From positions 1 to 64,000 of the forward strand of contig JBDTEO010000029.1 in NCBI GenBank assembly GCA_039922495.1: a stretch of DNA of 64,000 nt. The letters are read 5' to 3'. Within the stretch, counting starts at the first letter, position 1; each line of letters opens with the position of its first letter. This document shows positions 7,041 to 15,263 of this stretch, one piece after another. The DNA comes from JALYYC01 sp039922495 (GTDB lineage Bacteria > Chloroflexota > Dormibacteria > CF-121). Both the position numbers and the translations under genes were made by a program. The notes below the pieces were generated by a model. It had not been told where the DNA came from and did no database searches. It saw only the letters and a list, made by a program, of their open reading frames with translations.

Positions 7041-7742
7041 CTACTCGCTCGTCGGCAGGTGCAGGTACATCGACTGGATCCCGACCCGTCCCGGGCCGGT
7101 GAAGCGGTTCCAGATCATGTTGCCACCCCCGCCGAAGATCCCCGTCTTCAGCCCGAACATCTGGACCTCCATCCGGACGCTCTCGTCGCGGTAGACCCAG
7201 CCGCCTGGCTCGATGTCGATCTGTTCGCCCGACGCCAGCACCTTCTCGAAGACGTTCCCGTACCCGTGCAGCCAGAGCACGCCTTCCTGGTGGGTGGCGC
7301 TGAAGCGATCGACAAAGAATCCGGTGGAGGCGAACATCATGTTCGTGACGCCCTTGACGCGGTTGAAGGTGTAGTCGAGGTTACCGGTCGCCGCCAGGAA
7401 CTGGTGCTCGCGGACCAGCACCGCCTGGCCGGGGGTCAAGTGGAGAGGGAACAGGTGGCCGGCGCCGTCGCGCGAGAAGGCGACCTCGCCGGGTCCCTGG
7501 GCCTGCGTCAGGAAGATCGGCATCCCGGCCACCATCCGTTTGAAGGCGCCCTTCATCGCCCGGATGCCGATATTGAGCTGCGGGTCCTTCCAGAGCACGA
7601 CGTGATGTTCGAAGTAGACCGGGACCGAGCCGTCGAGCCAGGTGTGCAGGACGGGGACCAGTTCGCCGTCGATCCGGTAGCGGACGCCCGGCGCCGTCCC
7701 ATCCTCGAGCCTGGTTGGTAGCAGCTGCGGCGGTTGTTGCAT
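7041..7742 (-). CDS. AIM24 family protein
   Basis: A 233-residue beta-rich protein of the AIM24/TIGR00266 group, recognised by Gly-rich strands such as GPGEVAFSRDGAGHLFPLHL, the FASTGFFVDRFS region and the C-terminal FGGGGNMIWNRFTGPG. The fold is a double-stranded beta-helix-like sandwich. Bacterial members have no settled function; the yeast protein is mitochondrial and affects inner-membrane organisation. The ATG start is secure, with AAGGAGG six bases upstream. It is transcribed divergently from the membrane-protein gene that follows. Confidence 0.9.
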   Translation of the reverse strand: MQQPPQLLPTRLEDGTAPGVRYRIDGELVPVLHTWLDGSVPVYFEHHVVLWKDPQLNIGIRAMKGAFKRMVAGMPIFLTQAQGPGEVAFSRDGAGHLFPLHLTPGQAVLVREHQFLAATGNLDYTFNRVKGVTNMMFASTGFFVDRFSATHQEGVLWLHGYGNVFEKVLASGEQIDIEPGGWVYRDESVRMEVQMFGLKTGIFGGGGNMIWNRFTGPGRVGIQSMYLHLPTSE

Positions 7743-7772
7743 CGTGGGCCTCCTTGAGGTGGCGATCTTCGC

Positions 7773-8375
7773 GTGATATTCGGCGGCGAGTCAAGTTACA
7801 CGCTCGTGGCCGTTCCTGCAACTGCCCTGACCCGGACACTGACGCGGCGCTTCAGCCGGCAGGTGCGCCCGATCCCGATCGTCGCGACGCTTGCCGCGAG
7901 TGGACTCCTGATGGTCGGGGCCGTGCACCTTCCGTCCTTCGCGCCGGCGGGCGCGGACCTTGCCGACCCACTGGAGCGAGCCTACGCCGCCAATCTGTGG
8001 GGCCAGGTCCAGGTCAGCCTGCTGCTGATCGGCGGCTTCCTTCCCTGGCTGATCTACGCCCTGCTCTTCACGGGCGCCGCCCGTGGCGCGATCCTGCTCG
8101 GGATCGTCGCCTTCGCCGGCACCGTGCTCGGCACCTGGACCACGCTGATCACCGTCGCGACCTATGCCGGCCTGCCAAGGCCGGTCACCGGCGTGGTGAG
8201 TCGCGTCGAGGGTCGCACCATCCGGCTGGCCAGCCCGCCGACGGCCTATTACCTGGCCCTTTCCGACTCAGAGTTGGCGGCGGCCGGCCGGTCGCTCAAG
8301 CTGGGGAGCTCGGTCCTGCTCTGGGTGTCGCCTCGGGGCCAGGTTGGGGCGATCGGGCCCGCCGACGTCCGTTAG
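7773..8375 (+). CDS. Hypothetical membrane protein
   Basis: An approximately 200-residue protein that I do not recognise. It has a basic N-terminus, a hydrophobic segment (PIVATLAASGLLMVGAVHL), a longer extracellular-type loop, two adjacent hydrophobic helices around residues 90-130, and a C-terminal soluble beta-rich part (about residues 137-200) that could be a small OB- or SH3-like domain. Two starts are possible: this GTG, or a GTG 33 bases downstream that keeps the basic N-terminus and sits behind TTACAC. The gene converges on rpmB and overlaps its stop by four bases. Confidence 0.7.
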   Translation: MIFGGESSYTLVAVPATALTRTLTRRFSRQVRPIPIVATLAASGLLMVGAVHLPSFAPAGADLADPLERAYAANLWGQVQVSLLLIGGFLPWLIYALLFTGAARGAILLGIVAFAGTVLGTWTTLITVATYAGLPRPVTGVVSRVEGRTIRLASPPTAYYLALSDSELAAAGRSLKLGSSVLLWVSPRGQVGAIGPADVR

Positions 8376-8557
8376 GCGGACTTGGCCAGGGTCCGAATGC
8401 AGCGGGTGCAAACCATGGCGGTCTGCAGGCGTCCGTTGATCATCACCCGAGCCTTATGGAGGTTGGGCATGAAGCGACGCTTCGTGCGCACCTTCGAGTG
8501 ACTCACGTTGTGGCCGTATTGGGGCCCTTTGGCGCAGATGTCGCAGCGTTGTGCCAT
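8372..8557 (-). CDS. rpmB: 50S ribosomal protein L28
   Basis: A 61-residue ribosomal protein. It starts MAQRCDICAKGP and carries the NVSHSKVRTKRRFMPNL block that defines L28. Two Cys pairs (CDIC near residue 5 and CTRC near residue 50) form a zinc ribbon, so this is the zinc-binding paralogue type. GGGAGGT precedes the ATG. It is divergent from the Asp23-like/fakA pair, exactly the rpmB-yloU-yloV arrangement of Bacillus. Confidence 0.97.
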   Translation of the reverse strand: MAQRCDICAKGPQYGHNVSHSKVRTKRRFMPNLHKARVMINGRLQTAMVCTRCIRTLAKSA

Positions 8558-8664
8558 GGTATTTGGACTGTTTTCTACCTCCCGGGGTATCCCGTATGAT
8601 GGAGGCGAATTCAGCGTCAGATACTAGCACACGACACGCGGGAATCCCGCAAGCCCTCACCACG

Positions 8665-9075
8665 ATGGATGCAAAAACGAAGGCCACCCCGCACCGGACC
8701 GGGAAGCCGCCCAGGACGCTGATCCAGGCCAGGGACCTCGGGCGGATCGAGGTGTCCCCACACGTGGTCGCCACCATCGCGGGGCACGCGGCCGCCGGCT
8801 GCTACGGGGTGGTGGCCATGGCAGCCCAGGGCCTGCGCGACGGGCTCGCCGAGCGGTTGCATCGGGACAACATCCATCGCGGCGTGGAAGTCGAGGTTCG
8901 CGAGGACGGGATCGCGGTCTCGCTCTATGTGATCGTGGAGTTCGGCACCCGCGTCTCGGAAGTCGCCCATAACCTGGGCAATGCGGTTCGCTACTCCGTC
9001 GAGCGGACCCTCGGGCTGCCCGTCGTCGAGGTCAACGTCAACGTCCAGGGAATCCACGTCAGCGGCGGCCGCTGA
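8665..9075 (+). CDS. Asp23/Gls24 (YloU-like) protein
   Basis: A 136-residue envelope-stress-type protein with the Asp23 core: GRIEVSPHVVATIAGHAAAGCYGVVAMA, then a central VEVEVREDGIAVSLYVIVEFGTRVSEVA and the C-terminal VNVNVQGIHV. In Firmicutes the gene is paired with the fatty-acid kinase gene fakA (yloV), as here. The ATG at the Met-Asp-Ala-Lys start is preferred; farther upstream starts run into the rpmB promoter. I see no Shine-Dalgarno. A TATGAT (8595-8600) could supply transcription. Confidence 0.9.
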   Translation: MDAKTKATPHRTGKPPRTLIQARDLGRIEVSPHVVATIAGHAAAGCYGVVAMAAQGLRDGLAERLHRDNIHRGVEVEVREDGIAVSLYVIVEFGTRVSEVAHNLGNAVRYSVERTLGLPVVEVNVNVQGIHVSGGR

Positions 9076-9109
9076 CACGTCGAGCCGGGCCGGCGCGACG
9101 ACCACGCCG

Positions 9110-10711
9110 TTGACCGAGTGCGACGGCAACCTCTTTAAAGAAGCGCTGCTGGGCTCGCTCGCCTGGCTGACGCTGAACCGCGATGAGGTCGACGCCCTCA
9201 ACGTCTTCCCGGTTCCCGATGGCGACACCGGCACCAACATGCTGCTGACCCTGCAGTCGGCGGTGGAGGATATTCGCTCGCTCGACAACGCGGACCTGTC
9301 GGTGATGGCGCGCCGCGCCGCCCACGGCGCGCTGATGGGGGCCCGTGGGAACTCGGGCGTGATCCTGTCGCAGATCTTCCGAGGCTTCGCGACCGGCGTC
9401 GGCCAGCAGGGGGCGGTCGACGCCGAGGGTCTGGCGGCAGCCTTTACCGAAGGGGCCGCGGTCGCCTACCGGGCGGTGATCAAGCCGACCGAGGGAACGA
9501 TGCTGACAGTCGCGCGCGAAGCTGCCGCCGGTGGCGCCGCCATGGCCGTGGAAACCTCCGACCTGACCGAGGTGGTGCGCGCGACGTGTGAGGCTGCGGC
9601 GGCGGCGGTCGAGCGGACACCTGACCAGCTGCCAGTGCTCAAGCAGGCCGGCGTGGTGGATTCCGGCGGCTACGGCCTGCAGCTCATCCTCGAAGGGTTT
9701 CTCAAACGAATGCGTGGCGAGTCGCTGGCGGGCTTCGAAAAGCCGGCCACGCAGCGGGCTCGGCCCCGGGAGGTGGCCGCGCCGGAAGCCGGGTGGGGCT
9801 ATTGCACCGAATTCATCATCAACGGCGAAGGCCTGCCCGTGGAGGCCGTGCGCGAGGAGATCCAGCGTCGCGGGCAGTCCGCGCTCGTGGTGGGGGACGA
9901 CTCGGCGATCAAGGTCCACGTCCATACGCATGAGCCGGCCGACATCATCGGCTTCGCCAGCGGCGTCGGCAAGCTTTCCCGGCTGAAGGTCGACGATATG
10001 TCGGCGCAGCACCACCGCCTGCAGGGAGATGTCGCCAGGCGGCCCTCCAGCCAGAAGCACCTCGCCGTCGTGGGCGTCGCCAGCGGCGACGGCTTTCGCC
10101 GCATCCTCGAAAGTTTGGGCGTCGATTCGGTCGTCAGTGGCGGTCCGACGATGAATCCCTCCACAGAAGACCTGCTGGCCGCGGTCGAGTCGGTTCCCTC
10201 CTCCGACGTGCTCCTGCTCCCCAATAACGGCAACATCATCATGGCGGCCCAACAGGTCCCCCAGCTGACCAAGAAGCGCGTCCGGGTGGTGCCCTCCCGC
10301 AGCCTGCCGCAGGGGATCGCCGCCCTCTTTGCCTTCGACTTCAGTGCCGATCTCGAACAGAATGCCAATGCCATGACCCATGCCCTCAATGAGGTCAGGA
10401 CGGTCGAGGTGACGCGCGCCGTGCGAGCCACGACGGTGGAGGGGCTGGCGATCGCCGAAGGTGACGTCATCGGCTTGCTCAATGACCGCATCGTGGCCAG
10501 CAGCCAGTCGGCCCAATCGGCTCTCGACTCGGTGCTGGCCCGGATCCCGGTGGACCCGGTCCGAACGGTCACGGTCTATGCCGGCCTGGATGCCCCGGAA
10601 GGTGAGCGCGAAGGGGTTCGCGCGTCGATCGCGAAACGCTTTCCCAAGGCTGCGGTTGAACTGCAGTCGGGGGACCAGGCGCTGTATCCGTACATCGTCG
10701 CGGTCGAGTAG
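9110..10711 (+). CDS. fakA: DAK2-domain fatty acid kinase catalytic subunit FakA
   Basis: Phosphorylates fatty acids bound to a DegV/FakB partner, feeding exogenous or recycled acyl chains into phospholipid synthesis. The N-terminal DAK2 ATPase has Asp37 and Asp39 in NVFPVPDGDTGTNM and the MGARGNSGVILSQIFRGF motif. The middle domain follows, with KVHVHTHEPADI, and the C-terminal region (GDQALYPYIVAVE) has the end typical of YloV. The best start is the TTG giving Thr-Glu-Cys-Asp-Gly-Asn-Leu-Phe, 34 bases after the Asp23-like stop; the upstream ATG would overlap that gene by 95 bases. The FakB-type partner is encoded nearby (11144-11974). Confidence 0.93.
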   Translation: MTECDGNLFKEALLGSLAWLTLNRDEVDALNVFPVPDGDTGTNMLLTLQSAVEDIRSLDNADLSVMARRAAHGALMGARGNSGVILSQIFRGFATGVGQQGAVDAEGLAAAFTEGAAVAYRAVIKPTEGTMLTVAREAAAGGAAMAVETSDLTEVVRATCEAAAAAVERTPDQLPVLKQAGVVDSGGYGLQLILEGFLKRMRGESLAGFEKPATQRARPREVAAPEAGWGYCTEFIINGEGLPVEAVREEIQRRGQSALVVGDDSAIKVHVHTHEPADIIGFASGVGKLSRLKVDDMSAQHHRLQGDVARRPSSQKHLAVVGVASGDGFRRILESLGVDSVVSGGPTMNPSTEDLLAAVESVPSSDVLLLPNNGNIIMAAQQVPQLTKKRVRVVPSRSLPQGIAALFAFDFSADLEQNANAMTHALNEVRTVEVTRAVRATTVEGLAIAEGDVIGLLNDRIVASSQSAQSALDSVLARIPVDPVRTVTVYAGLDAPEGEREGVRASIAKRFPKAAVELQSGDQALYPYIVAVE

Positions 10712-10717
10712 CCGGCC

Positions 10718-11041
10718 CTAGAGCAGCTGAATCAGGTTCGCCACCACGGCGGTCGCGCTAACCCAGGCGGCCACGTGGTACGCATGCCAGACGTGCGGTT
10801 TGCGGTGCTGGAGGAGCATCAGGATCGCTAGCAGGACGGCGACGGCGAGACCCTTGACGGCGTAACCGGCCAGTTCGCCGTGGAAGGCGATCACCGGACC
10901 CATGATCAGATTGAGTTCGCGGTGTTGCCCTTGCAGTCCGAGGTGGGTGGTCAGGGCATCAAGCAGTTGAAACCCGAGAAAGGCGGTGAGGATCGTTCCC
11001 TGCCGGACCGGAACGGGGGCAATGACAGTTCGGGCAAGCAC
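10718..11041 (-). CDS. DUF5658-like small membrane protein
   Basis: A 107-residue protein with three or four hydrophobic helices. The block QLLDALTTHLGLQGQHRELNL, with Asp in the first helix and Glu-Leu-Asn after a short loop, matches the small DUF5658 family found in many membrane contexts; no function is known. The GTG start faces the DegV gene, so the roughly 100-base gap is a divergent promoter region. The 3' end is six bases from the convergent fakA stop. It interrupts what would otherwise be an adjacent fakA-fakB pair. Confidence 0.72.
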   Translation of the reverse strand: MLARTVIAPVPVRQGTILTAFLGFQLLDALTTHLGLQGQHRELNLIMGPVIAFHGELAGYAVKGLAVAVLLAILMLLQHRKPHVWHAYHVAAWVSATAVVANLIQLL

Positions 11042-11130
11042 GGCATTTACAGGTGTAGCAGTTTCGACAGTTGGGAAACCTTACGGAACACGGCCGTTGC
11101 GCGCCTGTGAGCGCTTCGTCAGGGCTCGCC

Positions 11131-11136
11131 TATACT
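11131..11136 (+). promoter_or_regulatory. -10 box TATACT for the DegV gene (leaderless type)
   Basis: TATACT ends seven bases before the GTG start, so transcription should begin on or within a base or two of the start codon. No Shine-Dalgarno could fit. Confidence 0.65.
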
Positions 11137-11143
11137 TCCCTGC

Positions 11144-11974
11144 GTGGTGCGGATCGTGACGGATTCCACCGCCGACCTCTCGCCAGAGGAGCAGCGCGCC
11201 GCCGGAATCACGGTGGTCCCGCTCAACGTTCACTTTGGCGACGAGGTCTTCCGCGACCGCGTCGACCTCAGTGGGGCCGAGTTCTTTCGAAAGCTCCAGG
11301 CGGCCAGCCAGTTGCCCCGAACCTCGCAGCCGTCCGTCGGCGTCTTCGAGGAAGTGTTCCGCTCGCTGACTGGCGCCGGTGATGACGTCGTCGCCGTCAT
11401 GCTCTCTAGCAAGGTGTCGGGCACCTACAATGCGGCACTGATGGCCGCGCAGGCGGTGGCGCCCGACCGAATCGAGGTCATCGACTCGCAGAGTGCCTCG
11501 ATGGCGCTTGGATTTCTTGCCCTCGAGAGCGCCAGGCTGGCGAAGGACGGCGCCGACCGCGGAAAGGTCGCTGACGCGGTGCGGGGTCTCGTCCCGAAGG
11601 CCCGGATTCTCTGCGCCATCGATACGCTCACCTATCTCGAGCGCGGCGGCCGCATCGGCAAGGCGCGCGCCCTGGTGGGCTCCCTGTTGAATTTCAAGCC
11701 GTTGATCACGCTGAAGGATGGGGAGGTGGTTCCCCTCGGTCGTGCGCGGGGTCGCCCGCAGATGCTCGACAAGCTGGTCGAGATGCTGAAGCGGGATGGT
11801 CGCGTCACCCAGATCGCGGTCTTGCACGGGGCGGCGGAGGCCGAAGCAGAACATCTGCGGGCTCGAATCGCGCCGGACTATCCGGATGTGTTTATCACGG
11901 TGACGGAGATCGGCCCCGTGCTGGCAACCCACACGGGGCCCGGCGTACTCGGAATCACGTATCTGACCGCTTGA
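11144..11974 (+). CDS. DegV family fatty-acid-binding protein (FakB-like)
   Basis: A 276-residue DegV fold that binds a single fatty acid for phosphorylation by FakA. The N-terminal VTDSTADLSPE is the family signature. Thr/Ser contacts lie in LPRTSQPSVGVF and LSSKVSGTYNAALMA, and IDSQSASMALGF and LTYLERGGRIGKA are also conserved. The C-terminal HTGPGVLGI is the usual terminal motif. With fakA 430 bases away this forms a complete fatty-acid kinase module. Start is GTG (a second GTG follows immediately). The stop overlaps the recG TTG start as TTGA, so the two are translationally coupled. Confidence 0.93.
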   Translation: MVRIVTDSTADLSPEEQRAAGITVVPLNVHFGDEVFRDRVDLSGAEFFRKLQAASQLPRTSQPSVGVFEEVFRSLTGAGDDVVAVMLSSKVSGTYNAALMAAQAVAPDRIEVIDSQSASMALGFLALESARLAKDGADRGKVADAVRGLVPKARILCAIDTLTYLERGGRIGKARALVGSLLNFKPLITLKDGEVVPLGRARGRPQMLDKLVEMLKRDGRVTQIAVLHGAAEAEAEHLRARIAPDYPDVFITVTEIGPVLATHTGPGVLGITYLTA

Positions 11975-14025
11975 CCGTAAGTCCCCGGTCCCTGGACGAT
12001 CCGGTGACCTCCATCGGAGGGATCAGCGATATCTACAAGGGACGGCTCGAGAAGCTTGGCGTGCGCACCATCCGCGATCTGCTGCTCTTCTTCCCCTGGA
12101 AATACGAAGACTTCACGCAAGTGACCCCGATCGAGTCGGTAACGCCGGGGACCAAGACGACCGTTCGCGGACGCATCATCGGAGTCGGCGTCCGGCCAGT
12201 CCGCTACCGACGGATGACGCTGACAGAGGCAATCGTGTCCGATGACTCTGGCCGCCTACGGCTTCTGTGGTTCAACCAACCATGGGTCGCCAAGCAGTTG
12301 CATGTTGACGACGAGGTGTTCGCCGCCGGCGAAGTCCAGTTCGACGGCGGCCCGGTGATCAAGAACCCGGAATATGAGCAGGTGTCCACCGATCCCCATC
12401 ACGCAGCGCGGCTCGTGCCGATCTACCACGAAACGGAAAAATTGACCTCGCGCTGGTTACGGCCGAAAGTTCAGACGGTTCTTCCGCTCGCGAGCCAGTT
12501 CGACGAGTTTCTTCCGACGGAGCTTGTATCCAGGCGCAGCCTTCCGGTCCGATCGGTGGCTGTGCGACAGGTGCATTTCCCAGAGTCGTCGCAAGCCCTG
12601 GAATCCGCGAAGCACCGGCTCGCGTTTGAAGAGATGTTTCTCCTCGAAGTCGCGGCGCAGGAGGCGAAACGGGCGCGGACCGCGCATACGGCGCACCGCG
12701 TCCCCTTCGACGAGGCCACGGCCCGTGGCTTCGTTGCCGCTCTGCCGTTTCAGTTGACCAAGGCGCAACGGGTGGCCGCCTGGCAGATTCTGAAGGACCT
12801 CGGGCAGCCGCATCCGATGAACCGGTTACTGGAGGGCGACGTCGGCTCCGGCAAGACCGTCGTCGCGGCGATGGCGATCCATCACGCCGCCCGCGCCGGC
12901 CTCCAATCGGTCCTGCTCGCCCCCACGGAATTGCTTGCGCGCCAGCACGCGGAGGTGATCGACTCGCTGCTCCGCCCCTTTGGGGTCGGCGTCGGCCTGT
13001 TGCTCGGGAGTACGCCGCAAGCGGCCAGGAAACCGATGCTGGCGTCGCTGGTCGAGGGGACGCTGCCAGTCGTAATTGGCACGCACGCGCTCATCCAGGA
13101 AGAGGTCAAGTTCACCCAGCTCGCCCTCGTCGTGGTCGACGAGCAGCACCGCTTCGGCGTGGGTCAGCGCCTGGCGCTCCGAAAAGAAACCGAGCACCGT
13201 CCGCATTTCCTCTCGATGACCGCCACCCCGATTCCCCGAACGCTGGGCCTCACGTTATTTGGCGATCTGGACATCTCGGTCCTCAATGAGATGCCGCCGG
13301 GTCGTCGGCCGGTGATCACGCGCCTTGTCCCGCCCGCCGGCCGGGAGCGCGCTTACGCCTTCATTCGAGAGCAGGTGACGGCCGGTCGACAGGTGTTTGT
13401 CATCTGTCCACTGATCCAGGAGTCGGATAAGCTCGGGGTCCGATCGGCGACCGCCGAGGCCGAGAAGCTGCAGCAGGAGGTCTTTCCGGACCTGGCCCCG
13501 CGCATCGCGCTCCTGCATGGGCGCCTGAAAGCGGGGGAGAAGGAAGCCATCATGGGCCGCTTCCAGCGTGGGGAGGTCGCCATCCTGGTCTCGACCTCCG
13601 TGGTGGAGGTCGGCATCGACATCCCGAACGCGACGGTCATGATGATCGAGGGCGCGGAGCGGTTCGGCCTGGCGCAACTCCACCAGTTCCGTGGTCGGGT
13701 CGGTCGCGGCGCGCACGAGTCCTACTGCCTGCTGTTTTCCGACGCCGACGACCAGGCGACGCAGGAACGGTTGAATGCCGTGGTGGCCACCCAGAGCGGG
13801 TTCGACCTGGCCGAGATCGACCTCCGGTTACGCGGGATGGGGGAGCTGCATGGCTACCGGCAACACGGCAAGGACTTCAAGATGGCGAATCTGCTCGACG
13901 CCATCTTGATCAGCGACGCCCAGAGCGAGGCCGTCCGCCTCTTGGACCGTGACCCGTCCCTCGAGAGCGAGCCTGCCCTCCGTCACCAGCTTTCGGCTTA
14001 TCGTCGGGTGTTCGCCCTGGACTGA
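11971..14025 (+). CDS. recG: ATP-dependent DNA helicase RecG
   Basis: Branch-migrating helicase that regresses stalled replication forks and processes Holliday junctions. The N-terminal wedge/OB region covers about residues 60-150, then RecA-like domain 1 with Walker A GDVGSGKT (289-296) and DEQH (390-393), motif III MTATPIPRT, and domain 2 ending in QLHQFRGRVGRG. The C-terminal TRG motif region (LRGMGELHGYRQHG) is present. At 684 residues it is slightly short of typical (about 690). The TTG start overlaps the DegV stop in a TTGA quartet. Its place after a DegV gene and before the fab cluster matches Bacillus order. Confidence 0.97.
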   Translation: MTVSPRSLDDPVTSIGGISDIYKGRLEKLGVRTIRDLLLFFPWKYEDFTQVTPIESVTPGTKTTVRGRIIGVGVRPVRYRRMTLTEAIVSDDSGRLRLLWFNQPWVAKQLHVDDEVFAAGEVQFDGGPVIKNPEYEQVSTDPHHAARLVPIYHETEKLTSRWLRPKVQTVLPLASQFDEFLPTELVSRRSLPVRSVAVRQVHFPESSQALESAKHRLAFEEMFLLEVAAQEAKRARTAHTAHRVPFDEATARGFVAALPFQLTKAQRVAAWQILKDLGQPHPMNRLLEGDVGSGKTVVAAMAIHHAARAGLQSVLLAPTELLARQHAEVIDSLLRPFGVGVGLLLGSTPQAARKPMLASLVEGTLPVVIGTHALIQEEVKFTQLALVVVDEQHRFGVGQRLALRKETEHRPHFLSMTATPIPRTLGLTLFGDLDISVLNEMPPGRRPVITRLVPPAGRERAYAFIREQVTAGRQVFVICPLIQESDKLGVRSATAEAEKLQQEVFPDLAPRIALLHGRLKAGEKEAIMGRFQRGEVAILVSTSVVEVGIDIPNATVMMIEGAERFGLAQLHQFRGRVGRGAHESYCLLFSDADDQATQERLNAVVATQSGFDLAEIDLRLRGMGELHGYRQHGKDFKMANLLDAILISDAQSEAVRLLDRDPSLESEPALRHQLSAYRRVFALD

Positions 14026-14140
14026 CCGGCGGTGGCTCTGGCGCCGGAGCAGGGGCGACGGGGGGCAACGGGCGCAACTGGCTCAGCGCCCAGCCGACCG
14101 CCATACCGGCGACGATCGGGAGCATCAGCACCAGGAGCAC
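13910..14140 (-). CDS. Possible small membrane protein antisense to the recG end
   Basis: A 76-residue frame on the minus strand. It has one hydrophobic helix at the N-terminus (LLVLMLPIVAGMAVGWAL) followed by a Pro/Ala-rich, then basic tail. The first half is intergenic and looks like a real membrane anchor; the last 38 residues or so lie antisense to recG and may be coincidental. The GTG start can be extended upstream without a stop. I cannot exclude a chance frame in GC-rich DNA. Confidence 0.3.
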   Translation of the reverse strand: MLLVLMLPIVAGMAVGWALSQLRPLPPVAPAPAPEPPPVSPGRTPDDKPKAGDGGQARSRGTGHGPRGGRPRSGRR

Positions 14141-14187
14141 GCCGAGGAGGGCTTCAATGACGACTATGCCGGTGGTCCTTTGCGTGC

Positions 14188-14193
14188 TTTACT
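14188..14193 (+). promoter_or_regulatory. Candidate -10 box (TTTACT) for rsmD
   Basis: TTTACT ends six bases before the GTG start of rsmD, in the same position as the TATACT boxes of other leaderless genes in this window. It is one base off the TATACT form. Confidence 0.35.
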
Positions 14194-14199
14194 CAGCAG

Positions 14200-14763
14200 G
14201 TGTCCGGCCCCGCAACAAAAATCACCGCAGGCGTTCATCGCGGTCGCAGCCTCAAGACCCCGCCTGGGCGATCGACGCGCCCGACGACCTCGATGGTTCG
14301 CGAAGCCCTGTACAACATCATCGGCGACAGCATACGCGGTGCGCGCGTCCTCGATCTCTTCGCCGGGGCAGGAACCCTAGGGCTCGAGGCGCTCTCTCGG
14401 GGCGCCGCGTTGGCGACATTTGTGGAGCGTGATCGAACCTGTGCTACGATCGTGGCCGAGAATTTGGCTCTCACCGGCTTCGCCCAGCAAGGCGACGTGG
14501 CGTGCGCCGAGGCCGTTCACTGGCTACGGACGCATGAGGACGACCTCTCCACCTACAACCTTCTCTTGTTGGACCCCCCGTACCAGGACGCTGCCGCGAT
14601 GAGCGACACGCTCCAGACCCTTGATCGGGCTCGCCTGCGGCCGGATGCCCTCGTCGTCGTCGAGCATCACCGGGCTCAGGCGCTGCCGCCGCTGACCCAT
14701 CTGACGGTGCTGCGCGATCGGGACTACGGGGCCACCCGGCTCACCTTTCTGCGGTTCGCATGA
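14200..14763 (+). CDS. rsmD: 16S rRNA (guanine(966)-N2)-methyltransferase RsmD
   Basis: Methylates N2 of G966 in 16S rRNA during 30S assembly, using SAM. Motif I is VLDLFAGAGTLGLEALSRGA and the catalytic motif IV is LLLDPPYQD. The N-terminal ITAGVHRGRSLKTPPG and TTSMVREALYNII are diagnostic of RsmD. At 187 residues it is family-typical. The stop overlaps the coaD start as ATGA; rsmD-coaD is a very common bacterial pair. Confidence 0.95.
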   Translation: MSGPATKITAGVHRGRSLKTPPGRSTRPTTSMVREALYNIIGDSIRGARVLDLFAGAGTLGLEALSRGAALATFVERDRTCATIVAENLALTGFAQQGDVACAEAVHWLRTHEDDLSTYNLLLLDPPYQDAAAMSDTLQTLDRARLRPDALVVVEHHRAQALPPLTHLTVLRDRDYGATRLTFLRFA

Positions 14764-15263
14764 CGACCGCCGTCTACCCGGGCAGCTTCGATCCGTTGAC
14801 GCACGGCCACCTGGATATCCTCCACCGAGCCGCCGGGATCTTCGACCAGGTCGTGATTGCGGTGATCGAGAATCCGAGCAAGAAACCGCTCTTCAGCACC
14901 GAAGAACGCGTGGCGATGATCCGAGCCAGCCTCGGCGAGATGCCGCGCGTCGACGTCAACACCTTCAATGGCCTCACCATCGACTTTGCCCGGCAGGTCG
15001 GTGCCCGCGTGATCGTGCGCGGCCTCCGAGCCGTGTCAGACTTCGAGAGTGAGTTCCAGATGGCGTTGATGAACCGCCGGCTCGAGCCGGACGTAACGAC
15101 CGTCTTCATTCCCACCAGCCTGCGTAATCTGTTTCTCAGCTCGAGCCTGATCAAGGAACTCGCCGCTTTCGGCGGCGACATCGCAGAATTCGTCCCACCC
15201 AGCGTCGTCGAACCACTCCAGCAACGCCTTAGATCAAGGGAGCACCTCAATGAACATCCATGA
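14760..15263 (+). CDS. coaD: Phosphopantetheine adenylyltransferase
   Basis: Fourth step of coenzyme A synthesis: ATP plus 4'-phosphopantetheine to dephospho-CoA. A 167-residue Rossmann-like nucleotidyltransferase. It has the TxGH-type motif in YPGSFDPLTHGHLDI, the RGLRAVSDFESEFQMALMNR block and SSSLIKELAAFGGDI near the end. Coupled to rsmD through ATGA and overlapping the following coiled-coil gene by 14 bases. A CoA-dependent fab cluster follows shortly after. Confidence 0.97.
   Translation: MTTAVYPGSFDPLTHGHLDILHRAAGIFDQVVIAVIENPSKKPLFSTEERVAMIRASLGEMPRVDVNTFNGLTIDFARQVGARVIVRGLRAVSDFESEFQMALMNRRLEPDVTTVFIPTSLRNLFLSSSLIKELAAFGGDIAEFVPPSVVEPLQQRLRSREHLNEHP

Noticed and set aside
9059..10516. 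485-residue minus-strand open frame
   Set aside because: Antisense to fakA; His/Arg/Gly-rich low-information sequence.
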